From: Botrytis cinerea B05.10
Taxonomy: Eukaryota; Ascomycota; Leotiomycetes; Helotiales; Sclerotiniaceae
Length of the DNA: 64,000 bases
Assembly: GCF_000143535.2 (NCBI RefSeq)
Contig: NC_037314.1
Span: forward strand, 62,001-126,000
Direction: 5' to 3'
The notes under the pieces were generated by a model, which ran no database searches, was not told the DNA's origin, and worked only from the letters and a program-made list of their open reading frames with translations. The position numbers were made by a program, and so were the translations under genes. Shown here piece by piece: positions 1-10,581 of the stretch (its first letter is position 1; every line of letters begins with the position of its first letter).

Positions 1-664
1 GAATGCTCGAATGCAGTTATGATGTTTGCAAAGACTGGATACGCTACTGGTCAGAGCTTGTTGCTTGCAGGGGGATTAAATCATAAGTAGATGGCCTTTG
101 GCAAAAATGTTAGGAGCTCGTTACAATCCTATCATAAGAGGTGACATATGTGGATAGGATCGCATTAAGAATGGCACTGTCAAATACCTAGATTGAGCTC
201 GCTAGACCCATGAAAAGATAATAGCAAGAAAATCGATCTCCTTCCAACATCGAAGCGAACATTAGATATTCACGTTTGAGCATGTGCGAGGGCATTTTAT
301 AAAATGTGAATCACTTGAGTTGTGAGCCTTCGAAGGCACTCTGGTATCCGATTGTCCATTTTCAATCTAGACTTCCTGAAGCATTATGAAGCATGTAAGT
401 CCATGGGAAATTTAAACTCGTTATATTCTCAAATGATTAAAATGATAAGGCAAAATGGCAAGACGAAAAGAGGGTATCATCCCCACATCCCACAACGGAA
501 AAGACCATCAAAAGTACTACTCCAATGTCCCATTCCGTATTATTGAAAGAAATCCCATACCCATCAGCTTCCTTGACTTATTTTCCCCCATGCAAAGTTC
601 TATAGTACAAGTGATACTCCATTCCCAAAACAAAGGCAGATGGAGGATGTAAATGCAGAGGTTT
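1..664. other. Gene-free left edge, 3' flank of the LITAF-type gene
   Basis: I see only short overlapping frames with no recognisable protein. The right end presumably holds the 3' untranslated region of the minus-strand LITAF-type gene that stops at 665. Confidence 0.5.
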
Positions 665-1439
665 TTAGACACCAGGTACTTTGACATCCGTTCTACCACT
701 CCTGTGCCAAACCGCCAATAATGCACCACAATGCCCGCATTTATGATCAACGTCCTTGAGACCGGAGACAAGATAGGGTATACATCCTAAACAGGTGACT
801 GCGCAGCAAAGAAGCGCGATAAGACTAATGTAGGGTCAGTATATATTGTATATTGCCTTCTGAGAGGCGAAAGAGATAAACTTACTGTGTAGTCATTCCA
901 CTGTGATTTTCAACAGCTGTTACCCCTCTGACACCGCAAACAGGGCAGTCTACAGGAGCAGGGCCGGCTTGGAGTGCACGGATAGGCATAGCAGTGGGAA
1001 AGGCATTCCTTCCTTGGTTGATATTTGCTTGGGGCGGAGGTTGGACTGGATAATGTTCTTGATGAGGGTATTGACCTTGAGGAGGTGGAGTTTGATATTG
1101 ACTCTTCTCATTTGTGAAACCCTCTTGCTGAGGTGGGATTTGTTGTGATGCCATTGTATTTTGATTATGATTGACGGCTTCGATACCTTGGTTAGATTCG
1201 ACGACTTCGATTCCTTGATAAGCCTCCGGTTTGATGTTCTGTTGAGTTTGATGTATTTGTGGAGGTATATTAGGATGTGGTTGTTGTTCGATATTTGAAG
1301 TAGATGTGTTGGTGATACCGGTTACTTGTGGAGAAATGGACATAGGGTTATGACTGGCTGAACCGGTGTTTTGAGGTGATGTAAGGGGAGAAATCCCATC
1401 TTGATAGGTCGGTGGAGGTGTGTTATTATATCCGGACAT
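665..1439 (-). CDS. LITAF-domain membrane-associated zinc-binding protein
   Basis: The protein has 237 residues in two exons (1439-886 and 824-665). The intron has a GTAAGT donor and a TTAG acceptor, and joining CA|T keeps the frame. The first 150 residues are a Pro/Gln-rich, probably disordered tail with a PPTY motif near the start (PPxY class, known to bind WW domains). The C-terminal part is a LITAF/SIMPLE-type domain: a CPVCG knuckle, a hydrophobic stretch beginning LIALLCCAVTCLG that would dip into the membrane, then a second knuckle CGHCGA followed by LLAVW. In this family the two knuckles bind one zinc and the hydrophobic segment anchors the protein to endosomal or lysosomal membranes. 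The start at 1439 is preferred because it gives MSGYNN directly before the tail; an in-frame ATG lies 7 codons upstream at 1460. The exact cellular role in fungi is not known to me. Confidence 0.85.
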
Positions 1440-1910
1440 TGTCAGACGTTGTTTGGTCAATTGAGTTGAAAGATTGAAAGGGGCTGCACAAAGGGCTGTG
1501 GAGGCGCGTGTAGGCGTGGAATGTATGATGTATGATGTGCGGTATGATGTCGTCTCTTTTCAGCTAAGGCTCACCAATAACTTGATCTCGTGGAATGCAC
1601 AACGACTATTTCAAGCATTCGCCGAGATTTCTGAATCGTGTTTGATAATGATTGTGGCTTGTAGATTGATCCTTCGTGAAGTTTGATTGCACGTAGATGA
1701 AATGTTTAATGAAGTTCCGGGAGTTGGCTCCGATGATATTTGTTGTGTTGCTGGATGCCCTTCACACCGATGGATCCTAATTTTCCAAATCGAAGCTGGG
1801 AAAAAGATTTCTCAAAGAAAAGACAGGTTAGGTTGGAGTCTGTATGGTAGAGTGGCAGAGAGAGAGAGAGAGGGAAGAACGGAGCGAAAGGACGCTAGCA
1901 TTATCTATCA

Positions 1911-1963
1911 GCTCCCAGCTCCCAGCTCCCAGCTCCCAGTCCCCAGTTCCCAGTTCCCTCCCA
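1911..1963. repeat. Imperfect 7-bp tandem repeat, unit CTCCCAG
   Basis: About seven units of CTCCCAG and variants (CCCCAG, TTCCCAG) run head to tail. It directly follows a purine-rich GA tract. Both strands stay open through it, which explains the short overlapping frames here. Confidence 0.85.
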
Positions 1964-2266
1964 GCTATCCACCGAGCCACCCTCCCACCGAGTCCACCTA
2001 CCCAACTTGTTCTTTTTGCTAAGTTGCTACCCAGACCTCGGATCAATCGAAGAAGCCAAACGTTGCCGGTTTGAGTGGCACACACGGCACAGTCCTGAAT
2101 AAAGCTCACGCTAATGCAATAAATTATGTCAAAAATGGATATATACCCAGCACTGTAGGATATTACATGGAAAATGTGAAGTATCTCCACCATTTTAAGT
2201 TGGGCTAATCTTCACAAAATCATTCGATTGGCGGTTGGAAAGCAGGATGGAGATGAAGAAGGAAAT

Positions 2267-2310
2267 GGATCAGCCCTGGATCAGTCCTGGATCAGCCCTG
2301 GATCAACCTT
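2267..2310. repeat. 11-bp tandem repeat, unit GGATCAGCCCT, four copies
   Basis: Four consecutive 11-bp units, with single-base changes in copies 2 (GTCCT) and 4 (AACCTT). Confidence 0.9.
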
Positions 2311-2410
2311 GGCACCTTGGGTCGACAACTGAAACTGGAGAATCGAGAGAAGAAATCTTTAAATTTGATGAGTGGTGGCATGGGTGTGCATGAAGTAAAG
2401 GGTCGCCCGT

Positions 2411-2437
2411 GTGGCTCATGTGGCTCATGTGGCTCAT
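2411..2437. repeat. 9-bp tandem repeat, unit GTGGCTCAT, three copies
   Basis: Three perfect head-to-tail copies. Confidence 0.9.
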
Positions 2438-2683
2438 CTTAGCACGTGTTAGGGCTGAGTCCAGGTTGATGATCGTGAAGTCTACGGTGGCGAGTCGGGT
2501 CGGTAGAAAGGCCAACTCTCCAAAAGAATACCTCCACTCAGCTCCAGTACCTCCTACAGTCTCCAATGAAATCTTCCCACATCTCCCGAGCCTTGCTACT
2601 ATAATTCATCTCATTCATCCAACCCTCTGCTCTTGCAACAGCGACTCATTAGAATGAATGTTTCTCGCAACACCGTCCCCTAA

Positions 2684-3132
2684 TCATACACACCATGAAG
2701 GATAGTGTGGGTACGGCATTGCATAAATCGGATATGTTTGAATTGGACTCGACCATTGTGAGGCGTAATCATACATGAACGCTTCATCATGTTGATGCTC
2801 AATTTGCTCTTCTTCTTGTTCTTGTTCGGATCGCTACCAGGTTTCAAAGTAAGCATTTTGTCGAACTTGATGATGGAAAGCAACAGTATTGCTACTCTCG
2901 CTCATTCGCATGTCGTCAGACAGACAGCTTGTAGATTTTTACTTACAATGGGGCAATCCATGTGAGCCAAACTTGTTTGTTTTCTTGGTCGAGATATACT
3001 GAATTCTCCACATCGTCTGTGACTGACAATCTTCTTGTGGTTTCTTTGCCATCTCTTGAGCTTCGAACAGATGTAAACGCTGGTGCTTGATTCATTGCAT
3101 CCTGTACAACGAACTTCTTGCTCTACACACAT
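2684..3132 (-). CDS. Small cysteine-containing protein of unknown function, two exons
   Basis: I do not recognise the family. Exon 1 (3132-2947) starts MCVEQEV and holds paired cysteines (CTGC, then isolated Cys and a final DCPI), a basic middle and no hydrophobic signal peptide. A GTAAGT donor follows the codon for Ile. The best acceptor is the TAG ending at 2834, which opens a frame with Gln/Glu-rich sequence, then a Tyr/Pro-rich tail ending in PSWCV (exon 2, 2833-2684). The product would be 111 residues, or 118 if translation begins at the in-frame ATG at 3153. The exon 2 frame is not open upstream, so it appears only after splicing. The acidic Gln/Glu stretch and the tail rich in Tyr, Pro and Trp look like coding sequence, but there is no homology support. 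Upstream exons are possible. Confidence 0.5.
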
Positions 3133-3153
3133 CTTGATAGCGAGCGATTTCAA

Positions 3154-5740
3154 AAAGACTTCAATGATATTGGGAATTTGATCGAATGACTTCGTTAAAT
3201 TGTTCGGGGGTAATTGCTACATTTGCGGAATGCCTTTCAGGAATTCATGATCTGCACCGTAGGAATCATCCGGATTTCAAAAGTTTGGAATCGAAGAGAC
3301 AATACTTTGTATTTATTTCCACAACTACTTGACGAACGTCCCATTTTATCTGGTAAAAACACATAAAATTTATACACGTATCGCTCAGAAACCAAGTGGT
3401 CCAATTCTACTCGAGCGCAACAACGCACAAAAGATGACAAGGCATCTTAATGGCGGTTCGCACCCCACCCTTACTTTTATCGGCTAAGTCATTATTCAAA
3501 TCATTCACCACTTTGATACTCATGTAACCACAATAAATGATATCGAATAAGCTTCATTATTCTCTCATTTCTTAATTGAGATCTGACCAACTATCAATTG
3601 GAACCAGAACAACCCGTACAATACTTGGATCGATTGTTTTGAGCACCATTGTGACAAGCATCGGCATGTTTACGTCCTCTCTCTTCTGCTTTCCGCTTCC
3701 GAATGGACGAGGGCGAAGTACATATGTGAATGGAACAAAGCACGGGACAGATACATACGCGAAGAGGCACGTAGGATCCAGGAGCCATATGGCCGAATAT
3801 GAAAAGGATTCCTAAATTCGTGAATGAATATCTCAGGAGGTAAGCCAGGTAACGGCGGATGCGGAGGTTTATGGTTTGGGAACTGAGACCTGAAGCTTGG
3901 GCGCGGGGGAAAGGTAAGAGTAATTGGTCTTATTGACTGAATTGACATTTGTTACAAGATAATGTGTGACTCTTGAATGGCATTTTCTTTGATTTTCACT
4001 CTTCCCCATCTCCTTCCACGACTGAATCGATTCACGAGTAGTTTAAGTGGTTGTGCTATGTCTCCACAGTGGTTCGATACCTTTTTTTTTTTCATGATTG
4101 CTATTTACAGAGAGCTTCCCATGCCACTCACTACTCAAATCCTCTGTAACTATCTGGAAGTTTGATATCTATTCGTCCCCGGATAAAATTCGATTACACA
4201 ATACATCATTCATTCATACACACGCACCGCACCACCTCAGAACGCATTACGATAATCGACTACCTGTTCTCTCTACAAAGTGAAATGAGCAGTTGAGCGT
4301 GACTTCTCACATCGAAATTGTCAAAACTTCAAGCCTAATATTGAGAATACAGTATATGTGCAGAAGACGGATAAAGAGTTTCACGTGTGGGAAGATCGAC
4401 GAGCGGGATCTGCATTCCCCTATTCTTTCTTGGGAATGACACGAGAATACAAGTAGAAAACGGAATGGGAGGGATGGCCCGGATGGGGAAAGAGTTCAGA
4501 TGAGTGGAAAAGGGGAGCAATGGTGGGAAAGGCCAAGACGCTAAAAGCTAAATGTTTCTGGGGATGGAGAGGTGAAATGGAGTGGAACAGGGGTGTATTA
4601 GAAACAGGTAGACATCAGAGCGGTGGAGTAGACTATATAGGGAAGAGGGGAAAGAGTTGAAAGCTCTAGAGAGACTGGCTTGGTCAGAGTGTCTTAGTTT
4701 ATATCTTAGACCATAGATCCTTAGGGAATACACATACGCTATGCTTTTATGGAACGTTACGACTGCGAAATCTAAAGTGATATTGAGGGTGCGCATTTCA
4801 CACATTGTTTGAGAGCCCTTACGTCTGGGAGTGAGAGCGGCAATGGGAGCGAAGATACAAAGAGGAACCCATTCTTGTTCTCCCACCCCGTGCCGATGGG
4901 CTCATTATCTCCTACAGAGACGTAAGACGCGACACTTTCAGTCACCCAAATCGGGTCAGACACGAAAACACCTACGACTTTTATTTAACTTACGATCTGA
5001 TCTCGCAATAAATATGAAGTAATCTGGTGTAGAAGGCACCGTTCGAGGTGCAGTCGGTATTCCTGACAGTATTGTACGGGGTACGAGAGCACATTGAACA
5101 TTGAACATTGAACATTGAACATTGAACATTGAACATTGAACATTGAACATTGAACATTGAACATTGAACATTGAACATTGAACATTGAACATTGAACATT
5201 GAACATTGAACATTGAACATTGAACATTGAACATTGAACCTACCTAACCGTTGGAAATCAGTTTAATAACATTTGGAAGCACCATCCAAGCTACATCCAT
5301 GATAATAAATGGCGGCAATCTCCCTTTAACTAATTGGATTGAGTTTTAGAGAATTGATGATTTTATGTTCCATTGATTTGAAATCCAATTAGATGTGTGG
5401 TTGTGGTTAAACTTTCAAGCTGTTTCGCTGCTGACGTACCCCATCGACTGACGTAGAGCCGCACTTGGGTGCTTAAAATCTGAGGGCCTGGTTCGTTCGT
5501 TCTTGAGCCTGGCCTGGGATTTTGGTTTTAGCCAGATCATATATTTATTACCTCAACCTTATCGTATCGCACCATATCATCTTGGTATTCTTTGGCCCTT
5601 CTCCCTCTTCCTCTTCTCCTCCTCCCACTCCAAGACAAAATTTAATTGCCTTTGTTTCATTATTCGCATTGTCTCGCCTCATTGTGATTGTGATATTCCT
5701 GTCGAGCTCACATGCCTTCTTCCATAAATAAGCATCGGTG
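3154..5740. other. Long spacer before the mannosidase gene
   Basis: I find no convincing gene. The notable content is the 7-bp satellite at 5091-5237. The last 250 bases before the GH47 gene are pyrimidine-rich, as in many fungal promoters. Confidence 0.45.
5091..5237. repeat. 7-bp satellite, unit ACATTGA, 21 perfect copies
   Basis: Twenty-one uninterrupted copies span 147 bp with no substitution. Because 7 is not a multiple of 3, every frame of the minus strand repeats the same heptapeptide FNVQCSM, so all three minus frames stay open. No gene is implied. The perfect array suggests recent expansion and likely length variation between strains. Confidence 0.97.
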
Positions 5741-8700
5741 ATGCCCCTGCGATGGCTACGAGGTTGGCTGGGCTTCCCTCCCAGTAATCAGTCAACATTT
5801 ACCTTCAGATCAAGATGGTTCCTATTACTTCTTCTTGCAATATGGCTACCTCTGGGCAATGCAATGACGCCTGCGCGCATTGCAGAGTTACGAAAAGAGA
5901 CGGTCGAAATGTTTTATCATGGATTTGACAATTATATGGAGCTGGCATTCCCGGAAGATGAGGTTCGAATAATGTTAAAGGTTCAGAGCATCTATAGCTA
6001 ATCTTTCTTTTTAGCTGAGGCCGGTATCGTGTACACCACTCACTCGAGATGCCCAAAACCCGCGACATCTCGAATTGAACGATGTACTCGGAAATTATTC
6101 TCTCACTTTAATTGACAGTCTATCGACTCTCGCAATTTTGGCATCTGCCCCTCCAGATGTAGAAGAAACCGGCGCAACAGCACTTCAAGAATTCCAAAAT
6201 GGTGTCGCTTCTCTAGTATTACAATATGGTGATGGAACAAGCGGAGCATCCGGAAAAGGTCTACGTGCTCGAGGTTTTGACTTGGACAGCAAAGTCCAAA
6301 TATTCGAGACGGTAATCAGAGGTGTAGGTGGGCTACTTAGTGCTCATGAATTTGCCGCTGGAATTCTACCAATCAATGGATACAAACCAGAATCTAGCAA
6401 GACCTCAGGAAAGACTTCGAAATTACATCAACCTTCGATTTTATGGCCGAATGGGTTTAAATATAATGGACAACTTCTGCGCCTAGCCCTAGATCTGGCT
6501 GAACGTCTACTACCTGCTTTCTACACCGCGACCGGTATGCCATATCCCAGAGTCAATTTACGACATGGTATACCATTTTATGTGAATTCCCCTCTACACA
6601 AGGGATCTGGGCGTGGCGACTATGTGCAACAGGACGCTCCTGAAATTACCGAAACATGTAGCGCAGGAGCAGGTAGCTTGGTTTTGGAGTTTACTACTTT
6701 GAGTCGTCTTACCGGAGATCCAAGATTTGAGCAATTAGCGAAGCGAGCATTCTGGGCGGTCTGGAATAGACGGAGTAATATTGGACTCATTGGAGCAGGA
6801 ATTGATGCAGAGAATGGCCAGTGGATTGGTTCATACGCCGGCATAGGTGCGGGTACAGACAGCTTTTTCGAATACGCATTCAAGACCCACATTCTACTTT
6901 CCGGACAGAGCACTCCTAATATAACGACACATAGACAACAACAAGATGAATCATGGTTGGATCCAAATACAATATACAATGAATTGAGTGAAGAGGAAAA
7001 TTCTCCAGAAGCATTTCTTGCAGTATGGCACGAAGCTCATGCAGCAATTAGGAGGCATCTATATAGTTCTACTCACCATCCGCATTACGTCAATGTTCAT
7101 CTTATGACTGGCTCTCCGCAGGCATTCTGGATCGATAGTCTTGGAGCTTATTATCCCGGTTTATTGGCTCTAGCTGGAGAGGTTGAGGAAGCCATTGAAA
7201 CTAGTCTGTTATACACCGCATTATGGACGAGGTATGCAGCCCTTCCTGAAAGATGGTCAGTACGCGACGGGCATGTAGAAGGAGGGCTCGGTTGGTGGCC
7301 TGGTCGCCCTGAATTTATCGAATCGAATTACCACCTTTACAGAGCGACAAAAGATCCATGGTATCTTCATGTCGGAGAAATGGTTTTGGAAGATATCAAA
7401 CGCAGATGTCGGGCAACATGCGGTTGGTCAGGTCTACAGGATGTGCGTACTGGAGAAAAGAGCGATCGTATGGAAAGCTTCTTTCTTGGAGAAACGGCCA
7501 AATATCTCTACCTACTCTTTGATCCAGATCATCCAATGAACAACCTCGATGCCGCTTATGTCTTTACTACTGAAGGACATCCTCTCGTGCTTCCTCAAGA
7601 AAAGTCGAAGCCTCCTGGCACACCTCGTACGCCGGTAACAACTAAAGCAGTTCAGTCAACGAATAGGGCATCTCTACGAGATACTTGTCCTGTACCCCCT
7701 TCGCCAGTACCTTTTACTGTTTCCAATACAGCTGCTAGAAAGGACGTATTTCATGCTTCTAGTTTAATAGGCTTACACATGATACCAAATCATCGTGCTA
7801 CGATGGATGGTGAAAATATCAAGGTCAACAATCATACATATTTCCCATGGACTTTACCAATCTCAATGATTCCAAGTAATGGTACTTGCGATCGTCTTCC
7901 GATAACTACAACTTTCACAATTGAGTTTCCTAATAATAATCCTTTGAGCACTCAATCAGCTAAAAATGGTTTCAATCTTATCTTTAATATCCCAACAAGT
8001 CTTGACCGTACAAGTGATGGTAGTATATTGGTCAAGAGTTTATCCGGTCTGAAGATGGGCATGATACATGAAAGTCAATCACATTCTTCTGGAACCAATC
8101 AACAACTCTCAGGATCTTGGAGAGTGGGTAGTATTGCCAATATACCGTTAGGACGAGATGAGCAGATATTGATACCCCGGGATGTGATTGGGGATCTTAC
8201 AGATCCTTCATTCTCGCGTATAAAAAACCCAGTCATGCTTGACATAGTCATACAACTTGAACATGTTCATGATCACAACCAAAATATGTCAGAGAGTGTC
8301 GAGGAATTATTTGAGGAGGAATCAATATACGGAGATACACCGGCTTTAGCATTGGAAGAATCGATTAGTAGTCCAGGGTTAGCAGAGTACAGAACTTTGC
8401 TAAGTTCTCTCCTTCAGCAAGTGACATCTGCCCTTCGCGATCCGGCTGCTACTCTACTTCCGCAACCCCAGATTGCTCCGACGTATACATACGTAACTCT
8501 CCCGGCTGTTTTACCGACTGGTAAAGGTGCGCATCTCTTGATTAATGCACCAGAGGCTCCCGATCCTATGTCCGCCAAGACTTCATCAGCCACTCTTTCC
8601 TTCGAAAGTATTTTCTTCGCGGGTGAAGCTTGTAATGGAAAACTTCCCGATGAAGCAGTCAAATTGCATCATGTTATAGTCATGAAACGTGGCGGCTGTA

Positions 8701-9047
8701 CTTTCTCCGAGAAGCTAGCCAACATCCCCAGCTATACGCCCACATCTAAAGGCCTTAAATTAGTTATTATGGTTTCAGACGACAAAGACGATGTGGAGCC
8801 AGGCGAGGAAGATATGGGGGATGGAGGGGGCTCTCAGAGAGGAGAGCAAAACCTCATCAGGCCACTATTAGACAGACCACAACTAACACCAGGTGGCCTT
8901 TTGAGACATCATCAAATTAGTATGATAATGATTGGAGGAGGGGATGAAGCTATCGAGGCTTTAAACCGATCTAAAAGTGTCGGAATCCGTCGAAGATATC
9001 ATGTCGAAAGTCAAGGACTAACGGTTAGCAATATTTTTGTGGTTTGA
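5741..9047 (+). CDS. GH47 alpha-mannosidase-like ERAD protein with PA domain (Mnl1/Htm1/EDEM type)
   Basis: The protein has 1084 residues in two exons (5741-5962 and 6015-9047). Joining GATGAG to CTGAGG restores the family sequence FPEDE-LRPVSCTPL. A hydrophobic segment near residues 25-40 is a signal peptide or signal anchor. The GH47 domain runs about residues 45-590, with acidic motifs in FETVIRG, PEITETC, DSFFEYA, PEFIESNY and FFLGETAKY and the closing TTEGHP. A region at about 895-1075 with RGGCTFSEK and a late SMIMIGGG resembles a protease-associated (PA) domain, as in EDEM3. Members of this family trim mannose from misfolded glycoproteins in the ER and hand them to ERAD. There is no C-terminal HDEL-type signal. 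The donor GTTCGA is weak, but the branch GCTAAT and the pyrimidine tract are good. It faces the Ero1 gene. Whether it matches yeast Mnl1 or Mnl2 cannot be settled here. Confidence 0.92.
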
Positions 9048-10581
9048 TTTTACATATGAACAAAATTAAATATATGAAGTAGATGATCAAGAGCATTGTG
9101 GAAATCTGGCGTTAGGATATCCTATTGGGTTGGCATGGTGCACTGAAAAATGAGGAGGCCACTTCTTATAACGTTTGGGGTACTCTTACTTCACAACTTA
9201 TCATCTTGTAGATATCATCGATGCTTGATTTTGCATATAAGCATACTTACATATACATCTTGTACTTTTGTACTAGTGGCAGGGTTTCCAATAGTTCAGA
9301 CTGCAGTCCGATAATTAAAAGCTTCGAAACTTTACAGAAATGTTTGCAGCTTATTCTAGATCAAATGATATTTGGATTACTTGTGATCGTTCCCGCTTTC
9401 AAGAATGTCCTGTGAATCCGGGGATATGTGCTTCGATTCCATATGCTCAAATAATAAACATCTATACGGTTGTTTAACTGCACTACACCCGGAACAAGAA
9501 ACAATTCATAGTCGTGCGTGTGTGTGTGTGTAGCCACTCGGTAGCAAAATACTTTGACTACTTGCTCCGTTATAAACATAATGCTATATTCACACCACGC
9601 TTGATCAAACTAGAATCTCGACTCCTTCCTCCGGAATGTAATCACCACTGAAGTAAAATAAAATAAAATAAAACCACCCATCGATTTGATTACCTGAGGG
9701 TGCATCCACCGCCAACGATACTACTTATTTTTGAATGTCCAAGAATTTAACATCTGTCTGGTATGATGGTATGTATCCCTTGCAGTAGAAAATTGAAATT
9801 CCTTGTATCTTTTCGAATCCCAATCCAACCCAATCCAATGCTACTCTGATCTGATCTGATATTTCGTCAAACGCTAATCATCTTCATCTGCATCATCTCA
9901 TCTCCTCATCTCCTCGTCTCCCCAGCGGGACTAAGTTTTATCCCTCATTCCTCATCCCTCGTCACGACAATGTAGGTAAACTTTGATCTACATCTCACTC
10001 AGCTGCTGCTGAGATTAACTCACTTCTACCGATTCTTCAAGAAAAAGAAAAAAACGAACCCTCATCGACAATAATATGTATATATAAATCATCGTTTGTT
10101 GGATGAGTTCCGAGTTGGAAGCATGCAGGTATGGGTTAGAAGAACGCTAGCAATTTATCCCATCCACAGGGAATTGAATCTTGATCTAGGGGACAAACTT
10201 CAATCATGATATATTATTTGACAAATAATTGTATTCGGGATACTTTTGGTACTCCTAGTCTCCTACTTCTCAACTCGCCCTGTAAATTTGTCCATTGCTC
10301 GCTCGGATGCATGCATTCTATCTCATCGAAAGACTCGAGGAATATTCAAATTCACGTCCCAAGAGGGAACATGTGTACAACAGAAGTATCATCTAATTTC
10401 AAATTTATCTATTGAACATTTTCGATACGCTATCAAAATAAACATCCCTTTGAGATAGAAACCCATCTATGCAAAGGTCATCCCAAGAGGAAACATGAGA
10501 TCTCCAAAGTAAAAACTCCAAACGCTATGCTATTTCTCACAACCCTTAAAACTCCATACATTTTAGTCTTCTCCCAAAGCT
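9048..10581. other. Spacer between the convergent GH47 and Ero1 genes
   Basis: It contains a GT microsatellite (about 9514-9531), a short AAAAT repeat (about 9655-9673) and CATCTC/CTCATC-rich stretches around 9890-9950. No gene is visible. Confidence 0.5.

Larger units (their letters stand above)
1440..2683. other. Spacer rich in short tandem repeats
   Basis: This stretch holds a GA run (about 1856-1872), a CTCCCAG-type repeat, an 11-bp repeat and a 9-bp repeat, listed separately. Open frames here are produced by the repeats and I do not call any gene. Confidence 0.5.

Noticed and set aside
4956..5234. Three overlapping minus frames with FNVQCSM repeats
   Set aside because: They are translations of the ACATTGA satellite, not genes.
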